Below are positions 15,701 to 28,400 of a stretch of 64,000 nt of DNA, piece after piece (within the stretch, counting starts at the first letter, position 1; every line of letters begins with the position of its first letter). Below the pieces are notes generated by a model. The model had not been told where the DNA came from. It ran no database searches and saw nothing but the letters and a program-made list of their open reading frames with translations. The stretch spans positions 11,608,486-11,672,485 of the forward strand of contig NC_042518.1 in the NCBI RefSeq assembly GCF_900963305.1, given 5' to 3'. The stretch is from Echeneis naucrates. Lineage: Eukaryota; Chordata; Actinopteri; Carangiformes; Echeneidae. Position numbers and translations under genes: made by a program.

Positions 15701-16936
15701 GTTTGTGTAGGACAGTATAGTCCAATGTTTAGTTGAAGTTGTTGTGTATAAATATACATGACAGTCAATTCTGGCATGCAAAGCAAGATACTTAAAGGCT
15801 GAAGAGTAAGGACATCTTCAGTCATACATTAATAGTAAACCTCATTTCCATTTAATTAAGGGCACTGATTGAGTTGGGTGTCAGCCAGAAGGTAGCATTA
15901 AACACAGATCCTTCGCAAGGGTTATTCTAAAATTTTAGTCACATTTATTCACGTGCAACAGGCCACCGAGTCAATTTTAGTCCAAAATAATCCAGATGTC
16001 ATATTAAACTATGACGCCTGGATTATCAAAAAGAGAAATATTGTCACATCAGTGACCTTCTGATCTGATAACATGTCTTGCTTGGTCATGTGAGACAGAA
16101 AGGTGAATATGTGCATCTCTTGATTTCAGCTATGAGCTCAGTATCTCTCCTACCATATGGTAGAAAATAATTACCTGATGTCACCATCACCATCATCAGT
16201 CACCTCTAAATTAAAGGGAAAGTCTGTGTCTGCAGGGAAGGGCATCCTTTGACTTCCCAAGTACATCTTTCAATATAAATTCTGTAGTCAACTATAATAC
16301 CGAGTCTGTGCCACGCTGGGTGTATCCCGCCTCCTGGCCCTGAATGAAAGGCACGGACTGACGCTTTAATGTGACAGACCGATGATGGTCCTTCAGTGAT
16401 GCAGCTCGGTTAATCCGATGGAAAAACGCGGGTTGGGCTGAATCTAATTAAGAATCATATTTATCTTACATCATACGTGCATGCGGATGTTTGATGTGGT
16501 CCTATCTAGAATAAATTGCAGACAGCTTGGAGAGAGCAGCTGCCAACACAGCGAGAGTCTGCGTCACTAGCAGACGATGTTACAGCCTGTGACATTAGCT
16601 GGGTCGGGCAGGAGACGGTGAGCTGGGAGGGATGCTGACGGCCCAGCGGCCTGTCGTCGGCGGACACCTTCCCCTCCCCTCCCGCATCCTGTGCAGGTGT
16701 GCTGGAGACAGATGTGACCGACCCAGCGTTAACGCAAACACCGCTTCTCCCAGTTTGGCGTCTCCGTCGTCAGACCTTCAACGCCAGACCGACCTCGGCG
16801 ACGGTCAGAGCAGAAAAGACCGAAACAGAAGAGGCCACAAGAAAAAGATGGGCTAGTTACCGCTGAACACCATGGCCGCAGAGGCTCCCATCACGGCGAA
16901 GAAGGGCGAGTACTCGGGGCTCTCCTCGGAGGACAT
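12800..16936 (-). CDS. atp6v0c: V-type proton ATPase 16 kDa proteolipid subunit c
   Basis: Three coding exons, 16936-16861, 14400-14217 and 13004-12800, give 154 residues (human 155). This is the membrane rotor subunit of the V-ATPase Vo sector, which carries protons across lysosomal, endosomal and secretory membranes. The protein begins [20 protein letters not shown] and has four membrane helices. Conserved blocks are [60 protein letters not shown] and [18 protein letters not shown]. The proton-carrying Glu (human E139) is present in IFAEVLG. The only stretch unlike mammals is the lumenal loop [11 protein letters not shown]. Junction phases close (TTC AGC G / CA TTA; TAC AA / G AGT TTC). It ends ALILSTK. 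Identity is certain. Confidence 0.97.
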
Positions 16937-17110
16937 GCTCGCTCGCTCTTCTCTCGGGCTGATATAGCTACAGGGCGGACTGTCTTCGTTTTAGGGTCCC
17001 AGCTCCGGCTAGGTTAAAACACAGAGAGGGGGCAACAACGTAGCTGCCAACCAGAGCGCCGGTGGAGAGGAGGAAAATGGCGAAACGGAAAAAGTCACAT
17101 GACTAAGCAA
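16934..17110 (-). promoter_or_regulatory. atp6v0c promoter with M-box/CLEAR-like E-box
   Basis: GC-rich stretch just upstream of the atp6v0c start codon. GTCACATGAC at 17094-17103 is one base from the CLEAR consensus GTCACGTGAC bound by TFEB/TFE3 and equals an MITF M-box read on the other strand. It lies about 160 bases upstream of the ATG. Lysosomal V-ATPase genes are known members of the TFEB network. Confidence 0.55.
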
Positions 17111-20069
17111 TTGGGAAGAATCCATTCGTGCGAGTGTGGGGGTGCGCGACACAAACGGGCCGACCGCATTTATTCCTTGTTGTCTACTGAGCATTAAAAT
17201 TTCTTGTAAAACTTGCGCTCATTTCCTAAACCTATTTACAGCGACTTTATGTGACGAAGGTTATAAAATTAGACGCGGAGTTTGTTGAGCGTGTGCATTG
17301 TGGTATGTTCTGCTGCAAGTGTACCGACTGCAGTTAAGACGCTGCTGGTCAGCACGCACTGGCGTATGAGTTATTAGGTGTCAAATACGTTGTAAAATGC
17401 TGCACTAACATAATATTCCCAGTGGAGTTAAACAAAAATAAAGCTGACATGATTGAGTGGCCATGAGAACCATCGCGGAGCCGTCTTTGTCAAGGTGACA
17501 CTGTGAAAAGGGGATGAATGTTGGTGATGACAGCTAAAGGGATATTTCACCTCCCCTCAGAATATTTATCTCATTACTGTGGCAGATTTAGTCTACAAAT
17601 TCTGTACCTCATCCTTTATCATCCACATACAATGAGTCCCCGTATATGTCACAGCAGCCTTCTGTGAGTTTTTAAGGCTAACACAGTTTAACAGACGCAT
17701 AATTTCATTTCTCTCCATCTTGAGACAGTTTTAGATTTTAACTGTAGCCTGTTGTACAAGACTAACCAGCTGAATTTTTTTTTATTGCATTTCTATTCAT
17801 TTACTAACTGCTTATTTTATTTCAACAGAAAGAGTAGTGCTTCATGTCTCCAACTCATTTAAAATGTGATTTTTCTGTTGAAGTCCAGCATCGCAGGAGA
17901 AAAAGACATAGTGTACATTTGGCATCAGTAATGACCAAAGATTAATAGGCATGACTGCAGCACAACACAACACTGTTGCCACTTTGCACGATGAGGTAGG
18001 GCATACCGTATGCCTCAAATTTCTTGTAAATAAATAAAACATTTTGAGTTTTATCAACAGCTACATGTCTCAGGTAAGCGTCCGTGGACAAGGGGATTCA
18101 ATTTTAATCTATTCAGAGTAATTCTCCTGCTGAAGTACAGCAACAACTTGACATGGAAACCTAAGTGTTGTTGTCCCCTGCTAACTCCTGGCTCCAACGC
18201 TTACACACAGCCTACACATTCCCTTAAGCTTTTATATTTGGTATACTGGGTGACACTTCAACCCTACTTGGTAACATATTTCAAACAGTCCAGCAGAGTT
18301 TCCGTTTGCTGGAATATGAATTTGTTTAGTCTGTCTTGTATGAAGTATTTCTCATTAAGGCCTTTCATTAAATGAAGGAAAACTGAAAGAGCAGACAACC
18401 AGAAATGAACTGCATACACATGACTATCAGCAGTCTCTCCACCACATGCCTTTAAAAAAAGAACTGAGTTCTGGTCAGAGCTCACTCATGTGACCTGTTC
18501 CTGCTTCGAAAATGATCACCATTTCTTTACATTCAACATTTACATACACTCTGCACACAAATCGGAATATTACAGTTGTATAATTAACCTTAAATGGGAA
18601 ATTTCATGACATTTTCAAAGATATTCTCATTATCTGTGTTATTATGATGTTATCTTTACTTTTTATGATTTTGAATCCAAAGAGTAAATACACTAATTAA
18701 TTAACTAGAAACAGAAACATTGATGAACCATTTTCATTGGCAAACCCCATAATAATTATTTGGAACACTGCTACTATACTGCTACCACCATCTGCTGGTT
18801 GATTTGTTCAGCAGTCTGCAGTTCTCAGTGCTCTGTTAATATGATTTTATTCTGTGGGTTCATTAAAATCAAAGTTTAAATGATGCTGAAAGTCAGGGAC
18901 ATAGATAATTACTACTTCTCATGTGGACATGAGACTTTTAGAGGGTTTCTGTGCCCAAAAGAATCACCACTTTTCCCAGGTCTCCAAATAAAGAAGGAAG
19001 TGTGTTTGCGAATTCAGTTCAGAATAGCATGCACAGAAACATCAGAAACAAATGAAAACTCAAATATTCACATTACTGAGATTATATTTTATGGAAAGAT
19101 CAGGTTAAAATAACACACTTTAATGAAAGAAGCAGACATTAAAAATCACCATAAATATGCTACATAATCCTATCACACTTTGCGCTAACATGATTGAGGA
19201 AACGTATCAGTAAGGGCAGCTCAGTATTCAGCTATACACAAAACACAAAGGGTAGATTTCATTGTAATGAAGTGAATACGTCCCAACTGTGTAGTGGAAA
19301 CTCTAGATGTGAACCTAATTCACCATCCAACTTAAGGCACCCCAACACGCACGCACACGCATACACACACGCATGTTTGAACACTAAAAGATTTAAGAAT
19401 TTTAAGAGTTTCAGTAACATTTTGTGGGTGTTAGCATTACTAATTCAACACACCTGTTGCCTTTGGCACAAAATTAACATGTGCTACTGATCTTACTATA
19501 AAAAAAATAACAAAAACAAAAACAATAATTTCAATGATAAAAAAAAGCCCTCCCACTGCTCTAAGCATTCCCATTCCCTTGCATCACGATCTATGGGTTG
19601 AACAAGCCTAAGCACTTTACACAGTCTGGGCCAGATGTCTAAACTCAGAGGGAAAACCCAAATACCTTCATCTGATGTGTAAGATTATTTGACTTGCACT
19701 GGTCTCGCCCGCAGAGTGAGGCCATTTCATGGTCACTAATAAGGGTTTCATCGCTTGAACATGCACATGTGCCTATGTGATTACATCTGCCAGTATTGCA
19801 CACACAAACCTTGCGCTCATTCGTTCATGTCCCAGCACAACTAGCAATTAGAATAGCAATCACAGCAAGTGTGTTGTTGTGGCTGCTGGAAAAAACAAGG
19901 AACAGAAAAAGATAAAGGCATCACATGCTACTCTTGGCAAAGCCATATGAAGTGAAAGTGTGGCACAGTGATGGCTCAAATGTGGGATGAGGAAGCTACA
20001 CTGGAACCCTTTTAAGTTGTGGGGATGCAACTTTTGAAAAAGTCATGAAGAAAGATGAAGATTTCCTTC
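17111..20069. other. Intergenic: atp6v0c upstream flank and ypel3 3' flank
   Basis: About 3 kb without protein-like frames on either strand. The right part must contain the ypel3 3' UTR, but several weak AATAAA/ATTAAA sites leave its end open. A short CA/CG-rich tract lies near 19344-19375. No mobile element was recognised. Confidence 0.5.
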
Positions 20070-22373
20070 TCAATCCCAGCCGTTGTCCTTTATCATGTGG
20101 GACAGCTCAATGATGTACTTCCCCTCCTTGTACTTCTGACTCAATTCAAAGGCTTGTTCCTGCAGCAGGAAGGTGCAACAAATGAAATAATAAAATGGTT
20201 ATGATTGGATTAAAATTTAGCTCAAATGGTTATGGATTGCTCCATACTAGTTTAGTATAAAAGTATATGTAGACTATGTCATTTATTCAGCTCTGAACAA
20301 TATTACGATATGATACAATATATGATATGATATGATAATATATTACAATATGTTACATTTAAGGAGGTTGAATCCCAAATGTATTTATTTATTTATTTTC
20401 TGTGTTAAGGTTCATGATTTTTTTTCCAAAATACAGAAAGATTATTTGGAAAACAGCGTCCTTTACATTTCTTTCTTCTTTCTTACAATGCTTAAGACTG
20501 ATATCATTTATGTCACAGAAATAAAAAAGAAAGAAACAAAAAAACTTTAGCTGTCTCCATTAACATAGTAAAATGTGTTAAGCTCTATTTATACTTCAGC
20601 ATTATGGAGTTATGGTGTAGATCTGGAGCCTACACCATGGTGGTTGTAGCCACACTGTGGATAGTGTATAACTGTGAAAATCTGATTAAATATCTGGGCA
20701 GGGTCCACGTGGGGATTAGAGGAACTGAGAGTGTCCAATTTTGGATGTCAGGCATCTAGCAAAGCCATTTCTACTGCAAATGTTCTGCTCACTAGGATCA
20801 CCATGACATGGAATGATTGAAAATAAACAAGGGGAGAACTCATATATGCTAACTGAAATTAAAGCCACATGGGTGCCATCAATGGGTGAAATATAATGCT
20901 GAGCTTTGAATGAAAAGCTACACAAATGAGCTTTATGCATTTATTGTGGGGCCTATGTTAACTTTTTTTGTTAAGTATGTCAGTGCACCCTTACATATTT
21001 CCAGCCCAGTGTGGTGTGACAGTTTTCACAGTATATGTCGGCCACTGCATGAAGTCCTGTGAGCAGCAGCCTCTCCTCTGCAGGACCACAGCCAACGTTC
21101 ACCCTGAAAACAAACAAAGTCTTGTCAAAGCCCAGTATAATTTCATCAGTCTGGTGCCACATTAATGTTTTTGATAAACTGTAACAATAAACTGTGTGAA
21201 ATCTTCTTGGTGGAGGATGTAAATTTTCTGACTGATAAGTCTCGATTAAGTCATTGTGTTATTGTCACATAATATCCACTCTTGGCCTACTTACCCAGTG
21301 GGAGTGTAACTAGAGTGAACTCACCCCCAACTTCAAGGTCCACTTTGCAGTAAATCAAATTATCTGTCAACAGTGTGTAAACACTGTGGAGTTACTGAGG
21401 GAACCTACTGGAAAATTGTTGATTCCCTGTACTGTTTATGCTACACCTAACACTTAAAATATCCCATCTCTAATCTGAAAAGATGAGATATAATGTTTAA
21501 ATTGCAGTTAACATAAATGGCATAGTGTTTAGCACTATTGCCTCACAATGAGAAGGTCACAGATTCGGTTCCCAGCCTGGGGCCATTGTGTGGAGTTTAC
21601 ATGTTCTCCCTTTGCCTGCGTGGGTTTCCTCCCACCGTCCAAAGACATCATGTTTGGGTTAACTGGTGACACTAAATTGTCTGCAGGTCTGAGTGTGAGT
21701 GGTTGTTGCTCTCTGTGTGTTGGCCCTGTGATGGACTGGCGACCTGTCCAGGGTGTACCTCGCCCTCAACTAATGTGAGCTGGAATTGGCTCCAGTAGCC
21801 TTCACAACCCAGAAACAGATAAGTGGTTGAAGATGAATGAATGAATGAATAATAGCAAGAATACATAACTAAACTCACTTTCTGCATAGGTTGACTAAAT
21901 CACAGAATAAGAACAATATAGGATGCCCACTTTTGATCATTTAATGTGCAAACATGTTGTAATATTTAAATATCAAGTACTCACACAGAATTGAAGAGGT
22001 AAGCTCGACCCTGACTGCCTTGGAAAGACTAGAAGACATAGAGGAAAATTTTAATAAAAGAAAAAAATCCTACATGTACCTCTCTGGCATATAGATCAAA
22101 AATGCAATATGATGTTATTTGTAATATTTACAGCTTCACAATATAGTTCAAATATGTAATGTAAGTTTGAGATATAATTTTAGGTAAACGTTGGTTCAGG
22201 ATTTTCTACTTTCTTTGTGGAGTGTACAGACCAATCGAAATTATCATTATACTCACCTTGGAGATAAGATCGTCATGGTTGGCCAGATGGGCGCGGCAGT
22301 GCACACAGCTGTAACGGCGGTGGCAGGAGTCCAGGTAAGCCTGGAAAGTCTTGGCCTTCGTAAGTTTCACCAT
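20070..22373 (-). CDS. ypel3: Yippee-like protein 3
   Basis: Four coding exons, 22373-22257, 22028-21985, 21103-20995 and 20159-20070, encode exactly 119 residues, the family length. Yippee proteins are small, highly conserved zinc-binding proteins; YPEL3 is linked to growth arrest and senescence. The zinc signature C-X2-C-X52-C-X2-C is intact, at C23, C26, C79 and C82. Diagnostic blocks are [75 protein letters not shown] and [19 protein letters not shown] and NHDDLISK favour YPEL3 over YPEL1/2, which have CHRTYSC and NHDELISK. The human YPEL3-GDPD3-MAPK3 order is preserved here, which supports the paralogue choice. Confidence 0.95.
21519..21852 (+). mobile_element. Teleost tRNA-like SINE copy, full-length or nearly so
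   Basis: A 330-bp repeat in intron 2 of ypel3. Its left end has a tRNA-like pol III promoter: TAGTGTTTAGCA (A box) at 21523 and a GATTCGGTTCCC stretch (B box) about 40 bases on. The body contains the familiar fish words GTTTCCTCCCACCGTCCAAAG and CCTGTGATGGACTGGCGACC. The right end is a short (GAAT)n tail, typical of this class. Two further copies lie in this window in the opposite orientation. I do not assign a Repbase family name with certainty; the tail may be derived from a LINE 3' end. Confidence 0.75.
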
Positions 22374-23466
22374 GTCTGCGGAGGAGGAGGGAAGGAAGCA
22401 GCAGGATGGTGGTTTGTTGTTGTGCATGTGTAAGTGATGCAGGCATACGAGTCCTGTTTGCTTTCCATTTTTTCTTTTGATCAGGTTCAGACGGACAAAC
22501 AGGTTTCACAACAAGTCAGAACATATCTGATGCTAGCAGTAGGACAGTCCCATACTTTATCCTGAAATGATCTGATCTGATTTCATTAAAATAATGCTGG
22601 AAAAAAGGCAAAGGGAAGCTCAGGCAGCTTCTAAGGTGAAAAAGTTGATTATAAATCATATTAATTGAAGCCCAGGTTATGGCTTTCACTTTTAGCATTA
22701 CAGTTTGGATTCTACTCAGTATCAGGGTTGTTATCTTGTGAGCTTGATGCTGAACAGTAGCCCTCACTCCTCATATTTGTTGATTTAATCATATTTTCCT
22801 TTTTCTTGAGAGAACTGTGCTTCCACACAAAGTCAGATCTGGAAACGATGTCTCAATTACCACCTTTTGCAAGAAACCTAGATGAGTTACTGCCACTTTG
22901 CAGATCTTATATCGTTATAACTAAGCAGCACATGTTGAGAGTAAAGCTTCAGATGAGTTAGGGCACATTGATTTAGCAGATTGTTTCCTTGTTGATCACA
23001 GTTTGCACAAAGCATAGTCGCTCCGTCAGGTACGATCAGTCACCCAAATCTAAGCCCTGGGAAACGTTTCTGCACTGTCCCGCCCCGGTGGCCGTTTGTC
23101 AAGGGCTACATGATGACAACATGACTGTTGTATGTGTCAGATACAGAGGGGGGCTAAGACCTAGCGTAAGAGTTAGCTCGGAGGCTAAATCCACAGCCAC
23201 AACACAGCAGCTATCAGCAGCTCAGAGGCGCATTGCAGGGTATTCCCCGGTGTGTGTCGACTCACCTGGTCCTACCGAAGCTCTTCACAGTCTAACCAGG
23301 GGACCAACGCTACTGACAGCCGAAAACCATGCGAGTGCAGCCGGTAAATGCTGGCAGGGGAGCTCCGTCCAGCCGTCCAGCCGTCCAGCACGCGTTGGCT
23401 GCTCGGACAATGAACACAACACCGACAGGCTCTGCTCGTTGCGCCGTTTTTTTTTTTGGTGTGTGT

Positions 23467-23486
23467 GGGGGGGGGGGGGGGGGGGG
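23467..23486. repeat. Uninterrupted run of about 20 G
   Basis: A homopolymer of about 20 G following a short GT repeat, within the GC-rich 5' region of ypel3. Its length may be affected by sequencing error, as is usual for G-runs. Confidence 0.8.
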
Positions 23487-24920
23487 TTTGTTTTTTTTTC
23501 TTATTTTTTGTAACCAGCTCTCAAAGCTGCGGCCTCTTCGTTAACACAGGAGCAGGAATCCGACAGTCGCTGGCAGGCTGACAGGACGAGAGCAAAAAAA
23601 AAAAAAATGCGGTTTGTTTATGAAAACACGCAGAAAGGAAGTCTGAAGGCTGCAAAACAAATCCCCGTCCACCAATCGGAGCCGAGGAGTGACGTCGAGA
23701 ATGTGGGTCAACCAATCGGCTCGGACCTCACGCGGGCCCTTTATGGCCATCGGAAAGATTGTTGATCGAGCTTGATGTGGACTGAGAGGGACTGACCACA
23801 CTGACCTAAAAACTGTGGGGACATGTGAAGAAATACTTTTATTAAGTTTAATAAAACTATTTTACACATTTCCATCGTCAAGGCCACTTTTACCTGACTA
23901 CGTTATTTTTGTAAGCAATTTGTTATTAATTGATCAGAAGGCCAACAAGTAAATCTTTTGCTATAGTCGTTAAATAGTGAAATTTAACGACTATAGTTCA
24001 ATTTCTGTTTCCATTTTTCCCCCCAGATTATAACAAGCTATCTGAAGATGTCAAAATGAGCCACGCACATGGCAAAATGTAACAGATTGATCGTTTATTT
24101 ATTTAGTTGTACAATTTGTAGTTTTATTGCAGTCTTATGACATTACTCTTTTCACTCATCTGAAGGCTTTGTTTAAGATAAATGTGAAAAATTTTGAAAT
24201 GTGCAAATTTTACGATAAAATATAATGTTTTAGTTAATTGAACATGTTTTTGGTTGAGCTTATTAGTTGCGGACTTTGGCTGGTAATTATGATTGGGATT
24301 AGAGCCAAAAGTGGATGTCCATAATTGGTTAGCTTTACTGAAAAGTCTTCCTCTTGGTAGCAACTGTAGCTCTGGTGGATGATGTTTTAGTTTTTAAAGT
24401 ACTTTAAAAGGAATGCTGTTTTAAAGTACTTGTGAGGTTTTAAAGTCCAACAATATGAACCCCATAAACCCCCTTTGAAGCTTACAAATATTTATCAATG
24501 CATGGCCACTTCATAAATTAGCTCTCTGCTTTTCATCTGCACTGATCTACATTTATTTCTTGAACTCACTTGGAGCGATGACAGAAAAAAACTGCTTTAG
24601 TTTCACTAACTGGCTGATTGATAGTACATGGACTTTGACTTTGGCCTGGTAAAACAAGGGCACGGGTGTGCTTAGCTGCACATGTGAACTGTCAGTATGT
24701 ATTTGCATATACAGGCTCACATTTTAACACAAATACATAACACTGCCTCAATGAAATGGTGACAACATCAGACTCGCCGACTGTCCCTAGATTGTATTTG
24801 TCGTAACAGTAATTGCATTGCTAGTTTATTGTAGCGTCTGAAATCATGTTTGTTATGCTTTCAATTTAATAAAACTAAAAAGAAAAAATTAACAGCTTAG
24901 CTCAGAATTGTCAGAAAGCT

Positions 24921-24926
24921 TTTATT
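24921..24926 (-). terminator. Probable poly(A) signal of gdpd3
   Basis: AATAAA on the minus strand, about 490 bases beyond the gdpd3 stop codon. Confidence 0.5.
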
Positions 24927-25414
24927 TCTTAAGTCTGAAAAACAAATCAAAAAATGTTAGAAAATTACACATTCACAAAGTCATGTTTACTGTCTCATCA
25001 TGAGAGATAGGACGTCAGGTGATTCAGTCCAGCTGGTTAAATATTGTCTCTACCTGCCTGATTTGCTGCAAAGAAAATCAATGGCTCTTTCTTTTAACAC
25101 TGGGCTACATCTGAAAGACTAGGGGTGGAGGCCACAGATACAAACTGATTTCAGATCACATCACAAACAAATAATTCAGTCAAGGTGTAAGATTAACGAG
25201 TTGAAAGTTGGTTTTCTTCCAGGATGGAGTTCCTGAATAGAGTTAAACAATCAACAGCTCTTTGACTAATCATGTTATCAGTGAGGAAATTAGTCTCACT
25301 TGTTTTATTCACTTCTCATTTATGGTCTTTTCTTTTTTCTACTATTGTTTTACACAATAATCATTCAGCGGAAAAGTGCCATGTCTGAGTTTCAAGATTG
25401 GATTGATTTGAAGG

Positions 25415-28400
25415 TCACTCCTGGCTTCTGTTTCTGCAGAAGTAGCTTGACAGAACAGATGGATAGTCAGTCATCACCCCTGTGGCTCCCACTTCCAACG
25501 CAGCCTTTATATCCTCATCTTCATTGCACACAAACAAATGAACCTGCAATTCCAGATATATTAGTAAACCAAAGTGATTTGTTTTAAGCCTGGATCACAG
25601 GCGACTAATAACTGAAAGACAAAATTGTCATTTGTTTCACTACCTTGATACTTCATGAACCTTTTGCTAATGTACAGTAGGGAATGGGAATTGCACATGA
25701 ATGTGATGGTGAACTGATGACATATTTCAGACCTCAGCTATAAAAGCACGATACTACTCAAATCCTGAATAAATCAATATATATCATTATAAATAATTAA
25801 TCAAATTTGATGCCATGATATATAATAATATATGTTACCAGTACCACAAAAGAGGCATTGCAGTACACTTGAAACAGCCAATTAACTGTACTTAACTTAT
25901 ACACTGTGGAGGGAATTGATGCAATTATTTACGACTCTCTATTTATTATTTATCATTTCAGGCTAAGGGTTACTTTATTGCTCCCATTTTTACAGCTGAC
26001 ACTTAACTACTTTCTGTTGGAGCATGGAGCTAAATCCCTCCTCTGTTTTTATGATAGCTGAAGATCTTGTCTTTGCCCCTGCACGAGAACTACAGAGTTA
26101 AAACACAGTGAGGCCTTCAGCAGGTAACAAATCTATAAGATATGTATGACTTCAGTTGTTTTCATGCTCAAACGTTTCAATATTTCCTCATAGCCCGATG
26201 ATGAGTGATATCATCCCAGCAAATACTCACATTGCTCACAAAAACTGTTAGTTCCTAGATATTTTATGGTGTGTTTTGGAGTTTCTCTGCACTGCTGTAA
26301 TGTGCTGTGAAAACTGTGTGTTCACACCTGGATTCCACGTGCTGCCAGGTGTTTGAAAAGGCTCTTCCTCATTGTTATTCTGGAAAGAATAGATGAACAT
26401 TCAGCTGACATACATACTGCAGTAAAACATAAAGAAGCAGATCAATCATCTCATTGTAAAATTGCCTCATTTTACTTCAACATTGTTGTGATTCTGCCCA
26501 GAAACTTTCAGATGTTGTGTAAGTGAGGCTGGAGTGGTCCTGTTAAATCATTCACTCACTTTTCTAACAAAAAGATGACGAGCCTGTTCCTCAGGATGCG
26601 TTTCTTCGGAATGAATGTCCTTCAAAAACCACACAAAAAAAAAGAAAAAAGAGAGAGATTGTAAACATCTATACTCTAACATATTTACACCTCAGGCCAG
26701 AGAGGAACAGCTATAAAACACAGACACAACACTGAGTACAGATGTAGAAACAACTATGCTGTAGCCAAGGAATGAGTAGAATGTCTCCTCCTTTTCATGA
26801 ACAGACATGCACATTTTCACACCACAGACCTTATAATGCGTATGACACAAGCATGACCAAACACACGCGCTGGCTCAATACGCAATGACACACCAGTGTA
26901 CAGCCACACCTGTTGAAAATGCATAGAAGGTAGAACTGAAGTAAACTCTCTCCCAGTGGCACAAAGGGCAACAGGCCGCTGTAGAAGAGCAGCAGCAGCA
27001 CTACGCCTCTGCTCATAGTGAAACTGTACGGCATGGAGCTGTTCTGTAAGGAGGCAGACACACAGAGTTCTGAGGACCAACCCTGACAGTGACACAGTTA
27101 TCATGAGCGTAAGGAGTGATGCTGAATCAGCGCTGGGAAAAATAAATAAATGAATAAATAGAAAGACATCCAGAGGAGGGAGCATGAAGAGATGTTTGTC
27201 AAGCCGTCCCATTTTATATATGACTAGGCTGATTTGAAAGTGTAGCAAATCACTGTACAAGCAACTTTGTCTCCCCTAAGTGGGTTATGTACCGTTCTTT
27301 GGCATTTCTTCATGATGCTGTTTTCCACACAGGCCCAGACAGTGGTCTGCTCCCTGTTGTAACATTTCACCAGATCAGACACCTACGCACAAATAAGAGG
27401 GTGTCACAGATTAAGTATCCTTAATGTGTCAGTCACCAAAGCTACAAAAGGTGCAAACTGCTTCAAACAGGTAAAGAAAGGGCATTTTCAACTCATCATC
27501 AGTGATGATCATAATCTTATTAGGTCAATTGCTGAGCATCACAAAATGCAGAAACCACAATACGGGACATCCTCAGCCTGTGCTTTCTATTATGGCTGCT
27601 ATTATGGAGCCTGTAAAAAAAGACTTAAGCCTTGAGACTGTAACATGGCATGATAAACTGCTCAAAATCCCACGCCCATGTTGCTGTTGTCATGATTGGA
27701 TACATTTTTTTTTGCTCAACAAGTTTTTATCTAATGTGTCAAATGCACAAAAAAAATAAAAATAAAAATTGTATCACACTTTATATGATAGCAGGTGATC
27801 CAGGGGAGAAGAACTGACACTGAGGAGTTACTATTTATAACCTCCTTGGTTAGAGACTGTACTGTAGTTACTTATTTATTTTCACTCTTTTAATGTGTAG
27901 TCTACCTTTTCTATCAGCCTGTGGTTGTTCTCTTTGATTTCTATGCTGATAGGAATCTCTGGGAACTTCTTGAACACATCCTCCAGTGTAGCAAACTTCC
28001 TGTCAGTGCCACTGCTGTATCGACCTGAGGAATGGAAGGGGTGAAAACGAAAGTCCAAACAAACGCTGTTTGACCTACTTCTTCACAGAATAAGAGAAGA
28101 ACCTCACCTACATAAAATGTCACTTCCAGTCTCTCCTTATATGAAGGCAGATCCTGAAAGAGTTGGAAAACAGACATGTGGGGGTCATTGAAATTTGATT
28201 ATAAAGGTGCTGATTATGATGATCTCGGTATCTTCTTCTTATTCATCAGCTGCAACATAGCTGGTTGTACCTTCAAACGCTTATTCGAAGAAAAGTCCTG
28301 AGTAAAATTTTGAGAATATGAAAGTTTTAAATGTCTCTCATCCCAATCTGAGATAAGACACAGTCGCAGTTTTTGCAAAGCACACTGAAGTTAAAAATCC

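Larger units (their letters stand above)
22374..25414. other. ypel3 5' region and gdpd3 3' UTR/intergenic
   Basis: The left part up to about 23800 is the ypel3 5' flank. It is GC-rich from 23000 to 23780, with CCAAT words near 23672 and 23712 and TGACGTCG near 23690, so the promoter and a non-coding first exon probably lie there. The right part is the 3' UTR of gdpd3, with AATAAA on the minus strand at 24921-24926, about 490 bases after its stop codon. No protein-like frame. Confidence 0.5.

Noticed and set aside
22989-23513. 174-codon plus-strand frame
   Set aside because: It lies in the GC-rich ypel3 promoter and runs into a 20-G homopolymer. No domain, no splice context.
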